6,271 bases of DNA from Synergistaceae bacterium (GCA_017446645.1 JAFSQO010000344.1:1-6271); one strand, 5' to 3'; shown: positions 1 to 6,271, numbered from the stretch's first letter. The notes: generated from the sequence alone by a model not told the origin. Numbers and translations are program-made.

Positions 1-453
1 AGGCTTCCATATACCGCCGCGTTCGCATAAGCCGTTCTCAAGAATGTACATCGTGCCCCCGCGCCAATCGCCATGTGCGTCCTTCTGCCTGTAATGAACC
101 GCTAACGTAACTTCAGCGAACTTTGTACACATTCCGAAGAGAGCAGAAATCAGCATCCAGACCAGTGCGCCCGGTCCGGCAAGGTGAAGTGCTGTCGCTA
201 CACCTGCTACGTTGCCAGTTCCAACAGTCGCAGCTATAGCAGTAGTCATTGCAGCAAAAGATGAAACGGATTTATCATTCTCGCTTTCTTTTCTGAAACT
301 GAAGACCTCTGCCATTGCTGAGAGAAAATATCGCAACTGGGGCAATCTTAGCAGAAGCGTCAGATAAACACCCGTACCTACTAGTAACGTAAGGCCGGGT
401 ATTCCCCATACGAAGTTATTTATGACTCTGTTAATTCTAATAATCGTTTCCAT
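1..453 (-). CDS. Sodium:alanine/glycine symporter (AGCS family), N-terminal part
   Basis: Partial gene: the first 151 codons are visible and the frame is still open at the left edge of the window. AGCS proteins are inner-membrane carriers that import alanine or glycine with sodium. What is seen: a hydrophobic first helix (about residues 14-36, VWGIPGLTLLVGTGVYLTLL), a short basic/polar loop (about 52-62), then the family's glycine-rich block TVGTGNVAGVATAL (77-90) and GPGALVWMLISALFG (93-107) followed by TKFAE (110-114). These match the N-terminal signature region of AlsT/DagA/AgcS proteins in order and spacing. The ATG at 451-453 is the only sensible start, because an in-frame TAA lies three codons upstream and the first residues align with the usual family N-terminus. 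The nearest good Shine-Dalgarno (AGGAG, 475-479) is 21 nt away, which is unusually far. It is preceded by the pgm terminator, so it is probably transcribed separately. The exact substrate cannot be told from this part. Confidence 0.93.
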   Translation of the reverse strand, partial: METIIRINRVINNFVWGIPGLTLLVGTGVYLTLLLRLPQLRYFLSAMAEVFSFRKESENDKSVSSFAAMTTAIAATVGTGNVAGVATALHLAGPGALVWMLISALFGMCTKFAEVTLAVHYRQKDAHGDWRGGTMYILENGLCERGGIWKP

Positions 454-501
454 ATAACTTTACAACTTGAGTATCTCCTAAAATTTCTATTATTCTCTCA
501 G

Positions 502-529
502 ATAAGAAAGAATTTTTGAAGATAGTCAA
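502..529 (-). promoter_or_regulatory. Candidate sigma-70-type promoter for the AGCS symporter
   Basis: On the minus strand TTGACT (524-529, five of six matches to the -35 consensus) is followed after 16 bp by TCTTAT (502-507, four of six matches to the -10). It lies between the pgm terminator and the symporter start and would give a leader of roughly 40-45 nt. The -35 is good and the -10 is weak. An activator might compensate, and the paired repeat immediately upstream would be a suitable place for one. This is inference from sequence only. Confidence 0.4.
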
Positions 530-533
530 GCAT

Positions 534-564
534 ACGTTCACGCAAGAAAAACAACGTTTACGCA
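534..564. repeat. Two direct repeats of ACGTTYACGCA spaced 20 bp, possible operator
   Basis: On the plus strand ACGTTCACGCA occurs at 534-544 and ACGTTTACGCA at 554-564, start to start exactly 20 bp, which is close to two helical turns. Both copies are followed by A/G-rich sequence containing AGAAA. The first copy ends five bases from the candidate -35 box of the symporter. Tandem sites on one face of the helix just upstream of a -35 are typical of activator binding sites. The repeat is seen directly and the role is inferred. Confidence 0.55.
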
Positions 565-604
565 GAAATATTTTCAGGACTGGTAAGTATTAAGATATTT
601 TGTC

Positions 605-635
605 AATAAAACCCTCCGGCGATAAAACCAGAGGG
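605..635 (-). terminator. Intrinsic terminator of pgm
   Basis: Read on the minus strand, CCCTCTGG (628-635) pairs with CCGGAGGG (612-619) to form an 8-bp stem with one G-U pair and an 8-nt loop. It is followed at once by TTTTATT (605-611). It begins 38 nt after the pgm stop codon and separates pgm from the symporter gene. The U-tract is only on this side, so it acts for minus-strand transcription. Confidence 0.87.
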
Positions 636-640
636 AGAAA

Positions 641-665
641 AATTCTCAAATTTAATTCTCAAATT
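641..665. repeat. Short tandem repeat AATTCTCAAATT, period 13
   Basis: AATTCTCAAATT occurs at 641-652 and again at 654-665, with a further partial copy AATTCTC at 662-668. It fills the space between the pgm stop codon and its terminator. It is probably low-complexity AT-rich spacer with no known function. Confidence 0.5.
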
Positions 666-673
666 CTCTTATG

Positions 674-2272
674 CTATGCTATGATTTTCTGGGCCTCGCT
701 CTGAATCTGCTTCAGGTGTTCAGGACTCACGAAACTCTCAGCATACAGCTTGCAGATGTTCTCAGTTCCCGAAGGACGTGCAGCAAACCAGCCGTTCTCG
801 GTCGTAACTTTCAAGCCTCCGATTGAGGCATTATTACCCGGTGCTTTCGTGAACTTTCCGGTAATCTTGTCGCCCGCTAACGTATCAGCCTTGATGTCAT
901 CAGGTGACAGTTTCCCTAATGCTGCCTTCTGCTCAGGTGTTGCCGGAGTGTCTATTCTCGCATAATAACTCGTGCCGTACTTGGCCGTGATTTCCTGATA
1001 GTGTTCAGCAGGGTTTTTGCCAGTTACTGCCGTAATCTCGCAAGCTAACAGGTCCATAATTATGCCGTCCTTGTCAGTAGTCCAGACTGAGCCGTCTTTG
1101 CAAAGGAATGACGCGCCTGCAGACTCTTCACCGCCAAAGCCCATTGAGCCGTCAAGTAAGCCCTCTACGAACCACTTGAAGCCTACGGGTACTTCGCATA
1201 ATTTCTTGCCTATCCCTGCAGTTACACGGTCAATGATTGAGCTTGAGACTACAGTCTTGCCTACAGCTGCATCACTGCGCCAGCCGGTTCGGGACGTGAA
1301 CAAATGCTGAACTGCTACAGCCAGATATGCATTAGGATTCATGAGACCCTGGGGAGTTACTATGCCGTGCCTGTCATAGTCCGTGTCATTGCCGAAAGCT
1401 ATATCGTATAAGTCCTTGAGTTTAATTAAATTCGCCATAGCATACGGTGATGAACAGTCCATGCGAATCTTGCCGTCATGGTCAGGAGGCATAAATGAAA
1501 ACGTAGGGTCTAAGTTGGGATTGACGACTTCGAGGTTCTTGATGCCGTAGACTTCCGAGATGGGCTGCCAGTAGTAAATCCCTGAGCCTCCCAAAGGATC
1601 CGCGCCGATCTTAAGCCCAGACTTTGCAATAGCTTCCATGTCTACGACTGTAGCGAGTGCCTTTACATAGGGCATTACGTAGTCTTCAAAGTGGACGTTA
1701 TCGAGCTTGATGGCTTTCTCGAACGGGACGCGTTTGATTTTCTCAAGACCTGACTTGATTAACTCGTTGGCCCTGTTCTGAATCTTGCTGGTGATTTCGG
1801 GGCTTGCAGGTCCTCCAGACGGCGGATCGTACTTGATTCCTCCGTCAGTGGGAGGGTTGTGAGAAGGGGTGATGACCATTCCGTCAGCGGTTTTCTTGCC
1901 GGGGGTTCTGTTATGCTCAAGAATTGCCCGGGAGACTACAGGGGTGGGTGTAGGGGCAAATTTCTCCTGCAAGATGATTTCTACACCGTTGGCCGCTAAG
2001 ACTTCGACACATGTCCTCATAGCAGGCTCAGAAAGGGCATGAGTATCTGCGCCGATATATAACGGTCCGGGTATCTTCTCGGCTGTTCTGTGCTCATAGA
2101 CGGCTTGAGCGATTGCCATGATGTGGGCCTCGTTGAAGCTGTGAAGGGCAGAGCTTCCCCTGTGGCCTGAGGTCCCGAAAGCAACCTGCTGGGTCTTGTC
2201 GTCAGGGTTTGGCGCAAGGGTATAATAATCGCTGATTAATGAAGGAATGTTGACGATTTTCTTTTCCTGCAT
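674..2272 (-). CDS. pgm: Phosphoglucomutase, alpha-D-glucose-phosphate specific
   Basis: This 532-residue cytoplasmic enzyme interconverts glucose-1-phosphate and glucose-6-phosphate through a phosphoserine. It is nearly the length of E. coli Pgm (546) and resembles it along its whole length. All four functional loops are present: FGTSGHRGS at 32-40, the catalytic loop TPSHNPP at 135-141 with Ser137 as phosphoserine, the magnesium loop DTDYDR at 296-301, the sugar-binding loop GEESAG at 381-386, and the phosphate-binding RPSGTE at 499-504. This rules out GlmM. The ATG is preceded by GGAGGT (2281-2286) with 8 nt spacing. It lies 58 bp after lpxA and has a candidate promoter there, so it may be read both from the lpx block and independently; a strong terminator follows. 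The product feeds UDP-glucose and related nucleotide sugars for surface polysaccharide or glycogen, but the sequence does not show which. CATAG is tandemly repeated across the stop codon (around 670-684). Confidence 0.97.
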   Translation of the reverse strand: MQEKKIVNIPSLISDYYTLAPNPDDKTQQVAFGTSGHRGSSALHSFNEAHIMAIAQAVYEHRTAEKIPGPLYIGADTHALSEPAMRTCVEVLAANGVEIILQEKFAPTPTPVVSRAILEHNRTPGKKTADGMVITPSHNPPTDGGIKYDPPSGGPASPEITSKIQNRANELIKSGLEKIKRVPFEKAIKLDNVHFEDYVMPYVKALATVVDMEAIAKSGLKIGADPLGGSGIYYWQPISEVYGIKNLEVVNPNLDPTFSFMPPDHDGKIRMDCSSPYAMANLIKLKDLYDIAFGNDTDYDRHGIVTPQGLMNPNAYLAVAVQHLFTSRTGWRSDAAVGKTVVSSSIIDRVTAGIGKKLCEVPVGFKWFVEGLLDGSMGFGGEESAGASFLCKDGSVWTTDKDGIIMDLLACEITAVTGKNPAEHYQEITAKYGTSYYARIDTPATPEQKAALGKLSPDDIKADTLAGDKITGKFTKAPGNNASIGGLKVTTENGWFAARPSGTENICKLYAESFVSPEHLKQIQSEAQKIIA

Positions 2273-2322
2273 AAAATAATACCTCCGTTTTATATTTATA
2301 TTTATGTCATTGGAATAGAAAA

Positions 2323-2351
2323 ATTATACCCTAAATACCCCAGAATGTTAC
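2323..2351 (-). promoter_or_regulatory. Candidate promoter for pgm, overlapping the 3' end of lpxA
   Basis: On the minus strand a perfect TATAAT (2323-2328) lies 17 bp downstream of GTAACA (2346-2351, four of six matches to TTGACA). The -35 and spacer lie inside the last codons of lpxA and its stop codon. Transcription would begin about 45 nt before the pgm ATG. No terminator hairpin is seen between lpxA and pgm, so read-through from the lpx genes is also possible. AT-rich regions give TATAAT by chance, hence moderate confidence. Confidence 0.45.
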
Positions 2352-3119
2352 GCCTCTTTTTGTTCCCTGATAAAATTCTATGATATGCTGAATCTCAGGA
2401 ATATATTCCGCCTTGTTCTCTATTGCCTCGTTGAGAGAATCCGTAAATCTTTTCTCTTTCCTGTAAAGCTCCCTGTAGAAGTGATAGATTTCCTGACGGG
2501 TCTTGCTTGTGAAGCCCTCACGCTCAAGGCCGACCTTGTTGAGTCCTGTTAATCTCAATGGCTCACCTGACGCAAGGGTATAATGAGGCACATCTTTTAC
2601 TACCCTGTAAAGTCCGCCTATCATGCAGAACTCGCCTATCCTTACGAACTGGTGAACCCCTGCCATACCTCCGAATACTGTATGGCTTCCGACCTGGACG
2701 AAGCCTGACAAGCCGACTTTATTAGCAACTGTGACGTAATCCCCGACATGAACGTTATGGGCAAAGTGAACTCCGTCCATGATGAAACAGTTATCGCCGA
2801 CTATAGTCTCGTTGCCTTCACCGGTTGCTCTGTTAATCGTAACGTTTTCGCGAATCAGGTTATTGCTGCCGATCCTGACGAAAGATTTCTCGCCTTTGAA
2901 GCCGTGATCCTGGGGTTCTCCGCCTATCGCAGTGTATTCGCAGATTGTGCAGTTCCCGCCTATTGAGACGTAATCATGAATGCTGACGAATGCCTTCAGC
3001 TCTGTGCCTGCGCCTATCTTGACCTGAGGCTCTATGACGCAAAACGGGCCAATTATTACGCCTTCGCCAAGTTCTGCCTTTGGTGAGACTATTGCACTTG
3101 GGTGAATCTTGACGCTCAA
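2331..3119 (-). CDS. lpxA: Acyl-ACP--UDP-N-acetylglucosamine O-acyltransferase
   Basis: First enzyme of lipid A synthesis: it moves an (R)-3-hydroxyacyl chain from ACP to the 3-OH of UDP-GlcNAc in the cytoplasm. The 262 residues equal the length of E. coli LpxA. Residues 1-185 are a left-handed beta-helix of hexapeptide repeats, and the rest is the helical C-terminal domain. The catalytic histidine is His121 in VHFAH (117-121, E. coli His125), His118 matches His122, and His156 in VHQF matches His160. Phe140 stands where E. coli has His144. Gly169 occupies the place of E. coli Gly173, the hydrocarbon-ruler position, which would leave room for a long acyl chain (inference). The start is TTG (3117-3119), sharing TTGA with the fabZ stop and served by AGGAGG 7 nt upstream. 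Downstream is pgm, not lpxI or lpxB, so the next pathway steps are encoded elsewhere. Confidence 0.97.
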   Translation of the reverse strand: MSVKIHPSAIVSPKAELGEGVIIGPFCVIEPQVKIGAGTELKAFVSIHDYVSIGGNCTICEYTAIGGEPQDHGFKGEKSFVRIGSNNLIRENVTINRATGEGNETIVGDNCFIMDGVHFAHNVHVGDYVTVANKVGLSGFVQVGSHTVFGGMAGVHQFVRIGEFCMIGGLYRVVKDVPHYTLASGEPLRLTGLNKVGLEREGFTSKTRQEIYHFYRELYRKEKRFTDSLNEAIENKAEYIPEIQHIIEFYQGTKRGVTFWGI

Positions 3120-3592
3120 TTCGCTCCCTCCTCATTCTCGTTTTCGTTTTTTTTCAGCGAACTCCCAAGAATGAACACGAATTCCCCTTCAGCAACGACT
3201 TTGTCATCAACGTAGCCGGTAACTCTTGCCTTGCCTGATGAGCCTCTGACCCTTGTTAATTCTGCCTTAGTAACGAGCCTGTCACCCGGCCTTACGGGTC
3301 TTCTGAATCTGGCATTGTCGACTCCTGCAAGAAACGCTATTTTGTCGAGGCCCTCTTTACCGAGCTTTAAGCCTACCAGAATCGACGCTACCTGCCCCAT
3401 GCTTTCAAGTATCATGACACCGGGCATTACAGGGTCACCGGGGAAATGTCCCTGAAAGAAAGGCTCATTAATCGTAACGTTCTTATAACCCGTAACGTGA
3501 GAGTCATCATAGTCCGTTATGCGATCTACCATGAGGAACGGATAACGCTGCTTCAAAATCTTCATTACTTCGAGTATATCAAGTTCAGCCAT
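3116..3592 (-). CDS. fabZ: (3R)-hydroxyacyl-ACP dehydratase
   Basis: Cytoplasmic hot-dog-fold dehydratase of type II fatty-acid synthesis that converts (R)-3-hydroxyacyl-ACP to trans-2-enoyl-ACP. Its substrate is also the acyl donor for LpxA and LpxD, which explains its place in this block. Seen: RYPFLMVDR (16-24), the catalytic motif GHFPGDPVMPGVMILE (48-63) with His49 and Glu63, and ARFRRPVRPGD (94-104). The 158 residues are slightly above the usual 140-150 because of a charged tail (about 144-158, rich in K, N and E). The RNA encoding that tail contains the AGGAGG that serves lpxA. The ATG lies inside the end of lpxC (8-nt overlap, ATGGCTGA). Its nearest Shine-Dalgarno, GGGAG (3605-3609), is 12 nt away, rather long, which suggests dependence on ribosomes finishing lpxC. 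It is not fused to lpxC, unlike in Bacteroidota. Confidence 0.97.
   Translation of the reverse strand: MAELDILEVMKILKQRYPFLMVDRITDYDDSHVTGYKNVTINEPFFQGHFPGDPVMPGVMILESMGQVASILVGLKLGKEGLDKIAFLAGVDNARFRRPVRPGDRLVTKAELTRVRGSSGKARVTGYVDDKVVAEGEFVFILGSSLKKNENENEEGAN
3127..3132 (-). promoter_or_regulatory. Ribosome binding site deciding the TTG start of lpxA
   Basis: AGGAGG lies 7 nt before TTG (3117-3119), at ideal spacing. The resulting N-terminus leads directly into HPSAIV, which aligns with HPTAIV near the start of E. coli LpxA. The site lies within the last codons of fabZ. Confidence 0.85.
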
Positions 3593-4412
3593 TGAGAATT
3601 TTTTCTCCCTTCAAGTTTTGCAAGTTTTTAATCTTCTCTGCAAGTCTTAAGTGTAATTCATGACCTGCCCTTACTGCAATAATATGTGCATTAATTTTTT
3701 TACCCAGTGAGGCAAGGTCTCCGATTAAGTCTAATATTTTATGCCTGACGAATTCATTTGCAAATCTCAGGCCGCCCGAAGCCTTGATCTCATGTTCGCC
3801 GATTACTATTGCGTTGTCAAGAGTACCGCCGAGTGCCATACCGTGGGAACGCAGATACTCAATATCTGACTCATATGCGAAAGTCCTTGCCCGTGAAATT
3901 TCGCTAAGATAATTTTCAGGTGAGTGAGTATAGTCCATAATCTGACAGCCGATGTATTTATATTCGACTGAGTAAGTAACATGAAATTCATTGCAGGGGA
4001 AGGCAGCAACGAATCTATTTTTATTGCCGTAAATTATTATGGGTTGAGTTAGCTCAATGACGTTAGCATTTTCGGAGCCTTCACAGTGTTTCAGGATTTC
4101 AGAGCAGACTCTATCAGCACAACCGTCAAGAGCAGGCATTTCACCGCCCCTGACAGTCAGCTTGACTCCTGAAAATATATCGAGACCTGCAAGAGCCGAC
4201 AAGACATGCTCACAAGTCATGATTTTCTCTGATTCAATTTCTGAGCCAAATATATAATCTGAGCCTCTGTTAGACCCGTTAGTCCTGAATTTGCTGATCG
4301 GCACATTATTCATAATAATTTCCGGTGAATCACAGGGTTCTATGATTAATTCGCACTCTTTGCCCGAATGAAGCCCTGCGCCCTTCAATATAATTGTCCC
4401 GTTAAGCCTCAT
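3585..4412 (-). CDS. lpxC: UDP-3-O-acyl-N-acetylglucosamine deacetylase
   Basis: Zinc enzyme that removes the N-acetyl group from UDP-3-O-acyl-GlcNAc, the committed step of lipid A synthesis. Numbered from the chosen start (275 residues): GAGLHSG at 11-17; [12 protein letters not shown] at 67-78 with Glu68 (general base, E. coli Glu78) and zinc ligand His69; EMPALDGCA at 91-99; [12 protein letters not shown] at 176-187; [13 protein letters not shown] at 221-233 with zinc ligands His224 and Asp228; and AGHELH at 249-254 with catalytic His251 (E. coli His265). All key residues are present. The frame is open further upstream to a TTG at 4455-4457, but ATG at 4410-4412 has AGGA 8 nt before it and puts MRLNG where LpxC proteins normally begin. 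It overlaps lpxD by 11 nt and fabZ by 8 nt. At 275 residues it is shorter than E. coli LpxC (305). Confidence 0.97.
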   Translation of the reverse strand: MRLNGTIILKGAGLHSGKECELIIEPCDSPEIIMNNVPISKFRTNGSNRGSDYIFGSEIESEKIMTCEHVLSALAGLDIFSGVKLTVRGGEMPALDGCADRVCSEILKHCEGSENANVIELTQPIIIYGNKNRFVAAFPCNEFHVTYSVEYKYIGCQIMDYTHSPENYLSEISRARTFAYESDIEYLRSHGMALGGTLDNAIVIGEHEIKASGGLRFANEFVRHKILDLIGDLASLGKKINAHIIAVRAGHELHLRLAEKIKNLQNLKGEKILNG

Positions 4413-5400
4413 GTTTTTGTTCCTGATTTTGCCCCAGCTGCTCCAGTTTTTTCTCAAGGAGCTTGAGCTTCTTCACGTATAAAGGCAAGTCAGCAGCAAG
4501 TACTAATGCCCGTTTTGCCTGATTGTGATTTCTCGCAGGGAAGCCTGACACAACAGAACCTGCGGGAATGTCATTAGTAACCCCTGTACGTCCTGCAATG
4601 AGAACACCCTCGCCGATCCTGACATGATCCGTTATTCCGGCCTGGACTGAAATAGTAACGTTGTCCTCGATTATGCTGCTGCCTGCTACCCCGGTCATCG
4701 AGCAGATTATGCAGTTCTTCCCAATCTGGACATTATGCCCGATCTGGACATGATTGTCTATCTTGGTACCTGAGTCAATAACCGTGTCAGTAAGAGTACC
4801 CCTGTCAATCGTGGTACATGCTCCGATTTCAACGTCATCATGAATAGTAACGCCGCCTGTCTGGGGGATTTTCACGACTATCCCGTTTTCGCGGACAAAG
4901 CCGAAGCCGTCACAGCCAACCACTGCACCTGAATGGATTAAGCAGTTTTTGCCGATTTTGACATTCGCAAGAAGCACTGCATTGGGTTCAATTACGCTGC
5001 CGGACTCTACAACGCAATTCTCGCCTATAAAAGCCAACGGGGCAATATACGAATCAGGTGAAATCTTCGCGCTCTCATGGACACAAGCATCAGGAGCAAT
5101 TCCTGTTGGTCTCTTGCGGGGGTCAAGAATATCTAACAGTTTGGGCAATAAGGCCCTCGGTGAATCGCAAATTATACCGTCCCTGTCAGAGTCTTTCAGG
5201 ACTTTTGAGTACGACACGATTGGAACATCAGGACTTAAGGTGTCAATTACGTGTTTGTCCCAGATGACGCATAAAGATTCCTTATCAGCATTATCAGGCG
5301 GCGAAACCCTCGTAATAATGCGGGTTCCGTTGCCTTTGACTGAAAGTGAAATTTTCTCGTCATTAAGTTTTTCTACAAGTGAAGCTAAAGTTATATGCAT
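4402..5400 (-). CDS. lpxD: UDP-3-O-acylglucosamine N-acyltransferase
   Basis: Third lipid A enzyme: it adds an (R)-3-hydroxyacyl chain to the 2-amino group made by LpxC. From the chosen start it has 332 residues (E. coli 341). It has an N-terminal uridine-binding-type domain (about 1-97, divergent), a long beta-helix of hexapeptide repeats (about 100-285), and a C-terminal helix rich in K, L and E (about 308-322) able to form the trimer's helical bundle. Seen: [11 protein letters not shown] (158-168), [11 protein letters not shown] (191-201), and catalytic His222 in QIGHNVQIG (219-227), matching E. coli His239 in QIAHNVVIG. The start at ATG 5398-5400 is fixed by AAAGGAG with 8 nt spacing. A longer frame from TTG (5449-5451) would run through the terminator-like hairpin and lacks a ribosome site. 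No skp/ompH gene lies between it and bamA, and lpxC overlaps its end by 11 nt. Confidence 0.97.
   Translation of the reverse strand: MHITLASLVEKLNDEKISLSVKGNGTRIITRVSPPDNADKESLCVIWDKHVIDTLSPDVPIVSYSKVLKDSDRDGIICDSPRALLPKLLDILDPRKRPTGIAPDACVHESAKISPDSYIAPLAFIGENCVVESGSVIEPNAVLLANVKIGKNCLIHSGAVVGCDGFGFVRENGIVVKIPQTGGVTIHDDVEIGACTTIDRGTLTDTVIDSGTKIDNHVQIGHNVQIGKNCIICSMTGVAGSSIIEDNVTISVQAGITDHVRIGEGVLIAGRTGVTNDIPAGSVVSGFPARNHNQAKRALVLAADLPLYVKKLKLLEKKLEQLGQNQEQKHEA
4421..4424 (-). promoter_or_regulatory. Ribosome binding site deciding the lpxC start
   Basis: AGGA lies 8 nt upstream of ATG 4410-4412, inside the end of lpxD. It favours the 275-residue LpxC over the 15-residue-longer version starting at a TTG, whose upstream sequence has no convincing Shine-Dalgarno. 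Confidence 0.7.
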
Positions 5401-5408
5401 GATTTTTT

Positions 5409-5415
5409 CTCCTTT
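5409..5415 (-). promoter_or_regulatory. Ribosome binding site deciding the lpxD start
   Basis: AAAGGAG with 8 nt to ATG 5398-5400 is the strongest initiation signal near the start of this frame. It fixes the 332-residue LpxD. Confidence 0.85.
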
Positions 5416-5434
5416 ACAAGTGCCGTATTCCACG

Positions 5435-5467
5435 AAAAAGCCATGCCGCAAGGTTACTCAGCATGAC
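5435..5467 (-). terminator. Intrinsic-terminator-like hairpin between bamA and lpxD
   Basis: Read on the minus strand, GTCATGCTG (5459-5467) pairs with CGGCATGGC (5440-5448): nine base pairs including two G-U, a 10-nt loop, then TTTTT (5435-5439). An extra A-T pair can close the base. It starts about 70 nt after the bamA stop and ends 34 nt before the lpxD ATG. That leaves little room for a full promoter between hairpin and gene, and none is evident. It may end the bamA transcript with partial read-through, or act as an attenuator in a leader of the lpx genes. Confidence 0.7.
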
Positions 5468-5538
5468 TAATTCGATTTCAGGTTGTATATTTCTTGTTCA
5501 TGAGGCTTGAATTTATGGCATGTCCAAAATCTGCTTGG

Positions 5539-6271
5539 CTAAAACATCTCGCCGAAACCGAAATGAGTCTTATTCTCGTCCTCACCGTGAGCATAGTCAA
5601 CTCTAAGATTTCCAAACGGGGTTTTTACTCGAACACCTATGCCGTAGTCGTCGTGATAATTCTTCCAGTCCATTTTCTCGTCAGCGTTGCCTATGTCATA
5701 GAAGCCTACAAGTGTAACCATCTGGTTGACAGGGAAACGAATCTCGAAGTTGCCCAGATACATGTTGCTGCCCTCGAATGAACGCGAGTTATAGCCCCTT
5801 AACGTATTCATGCCGCCGAGTGAGTACCTTGCAAATGCCGGCAGATAGCTTTCTGTTGCAGAGCCGATTCTGAGTCTTGCTGCAAATAATAACGGATTCT
5901 CGTCGGACCAGTTGAAATCGTTATCCGCAAAGTTCTCAACGACTTTATTCAACGGCAGGTAGATTCTAGCCTGAGTCCAGTATTTCAGGTAATCATAATC
6001 ACCGCCGAGTTTCACAGCCTGCTCTAAAAACGTATCCCAAACGAAGCCTTTAGAATATGGCGAATACTCATCGCGCCTGTCATAAGTAACTGCAAGCTCA
6101 ACAGTCTGGTTATTGCCTTCCCATTTAGTCAGGTCATCGATATAGCCTGGTATTGCATTATGGACATCGCTGTACTCCGTGTGCTGATGTCTTAAGGTCA
6201 GGAACCAGCTCCAGCTATCCGAGAACTTCTTGCCGACACCGCCGAAGACCTGCCAGCTCTTTTCGTCAAAC
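5539..6271 (-). CDS. bamA: Outer-membrane assembly protein BamA (Omp85 family), C-terminal part
   Basis: The last 243 codons of a beta-barrel protein; the frame runs off the right edge, so the POTRA domains are not visible. BamA folds and inserts beta-barrel proteins into the outer membrane. Seen: alternating polar/aromatic strands; TYDRRDEYSPYSKG, like the TYDTRDN-SKG strand pair of Omp85 proteins; GGMNTLRGYNSRSF with the RGY of the conserved loop-6 VRGF/Y motif; an FYDIGNA strand; VRVKTPFGNLRVDYAHG, like the penultimate strands of BamA; and a terminal strand FGFGEMF ending in Phe, as in the beta-signal of outer-membrane proteins. TamA is the main alternative, but the position beside lpxD is typical of bamA. 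The TAG at 5539-5541 is followed after about 70 nt by a terminator-like hairpin. Confidence 0.88.
   Translation of the reverse strand, partial: FDEKSWQVFGGVGKKFSDSWSWFLTLRHQHTEYSDVHNAIPGYIDDLTKWEGNNQTVELAVTYDRRDEYSPYSKGFVWDTFLEQAVKLGGDYDYLKYWTQARIYLPLNKVVENFADNDFNWSDENPLLFAARLRIGSATESYLPAFARYSLGGMNTLRGYNSRSFEGSNMYLGNFEIRFPVNQMVTLVGFYDIGNADEKMDWKNYHDDYGIGVRVKTPFGNLRVDYAHGEDENKTHFGFGEMF

Noticed and set aside
669..686. TATGC tandem repeat across the pgm stop codon as a phase-variation tract
   Set aside because: Only about two and a half units, at the extreme C-terminus, where slippage would change only the last residues.
4413..4457. Longer LpxC with 15 extra N-terminal residues from a TTG at 4455-4457
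   Set aside because: No convincing ribosome site for it. The ATG at 4410-4412 has AGGA at 8 nt, and its N-terminus matches where LpxC proteins begin.
5401..5451. Longer LpxD with 17 extra residues from a TTG at 5449-5451
   Set aside because: The extra codons run through the terminator-like hairpin and the AAAGGAG ribosome site, and the family N-terminus fits the ATG at 5398-5400.
4949..5470. Plus-strand open frame of 173 codons opposite lpxD, and other plus-strand frames opposite pgm, lpxA, fabZ, lpxC and bamA
   Set aside because: All lie antisense to well-recognised genes, show no family resemblance or low-complexity-free domain, and follow from the codon bias of the real genes.
5484..5511. 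Promoter for lpxD (TTCAAG, 16 bp, TATACA)
   Set aside because: Only three of six and four of six matches, so too weak to list as a feature; kept only as part of the attenuator hypothesis.
1..6271. CRISPR array, tRNA/rRNA genes, insertion sequences, defence or phage genes
   Set aside because: None seen: no regularly spaced repeats, no transposase or phage-like frames, no tRNA-like cloverleaf in the short gaps; the window is almost fully occupied by housekeeping and envelope genes.

Overview
The window comes from a diderm (outer-membrane-bearing) bacterium. It carries the early enzymes of lipid A synthesis beside the C-terminal part of a BamA-type outer-membrane assembly protein. The order lpxD-lpxC-fabZ-lpxA, with separate lpxC and fabZ, differs from the Enterobacteria (bamA-skp-lpxD-fabZ-lpxA-lpxB). 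As I recall it, it resembles Synergistota and Negativicutes. Synergistota is my tentative guess and cannot be settled from this sequence alone. Every gene found lies on the minus strand, so transcription runs from right to left.

Layout, in order of transcription. The 3' part of bamA (5539-6271, open at the right edge) is followed by a 138-bp gap. That gap holds a convincing intrinsic-terminator-like hairpin (5435-5467) just in front of lpxD. Next comes a tightly packed block, lpxD (4402-5400), lpxC (3585-4412), fabZ (3116-3592) and lpxA (2331-3119), in which every neighbouring pair overlaps by 11, 8 or 4 nt. After 58 bp comes pgm (674-2272), an E. coli-type phosphoglucomutase. It probably has its own promoter overlapping the lpxA stop codon and ends at a good intrinsic terminator (605-635). 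A 220-bp intergenic region carries a spaced direct repeat and a candidate promoter. The last gene is the 5' part of an AGCS-family sodium:amino-acid symporter (1-453, open at the left edge).

How the genes work together. LpxA acylates the 3-OH of UDP-GlcNAc (or a close analogue), LpxC deacetylates the product at N-2, and LpxD adds the N-linked acyl chain. FabZ dehydrates the same (R)-3-hydroxyacyl-ACP pool that LpxA and LpxD use, so the block joins lipid A synthesis to the competing fatty-acid elongation branch. BamA inserts beta-barrel proteins into the outer membrane that lipid A builds. Pgm makes glucose-1-phosphate, which can feed nucleotide sugars for surface glycans or storage glycan. 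The transporter looks like a separate transcription unit.

The gene content is conventional, and I found no evidence of a new system. The points worth a second look are regulatory (the hairpin before lpxD, the 20-bp-spaced repeats before the symporter, and overlap coupling with a TTG start) plus one substituted active-site-region residue in LpxA. Two intrinsic start choices were revised: lpxC and lpxD both begin downstream of the longest open frame.
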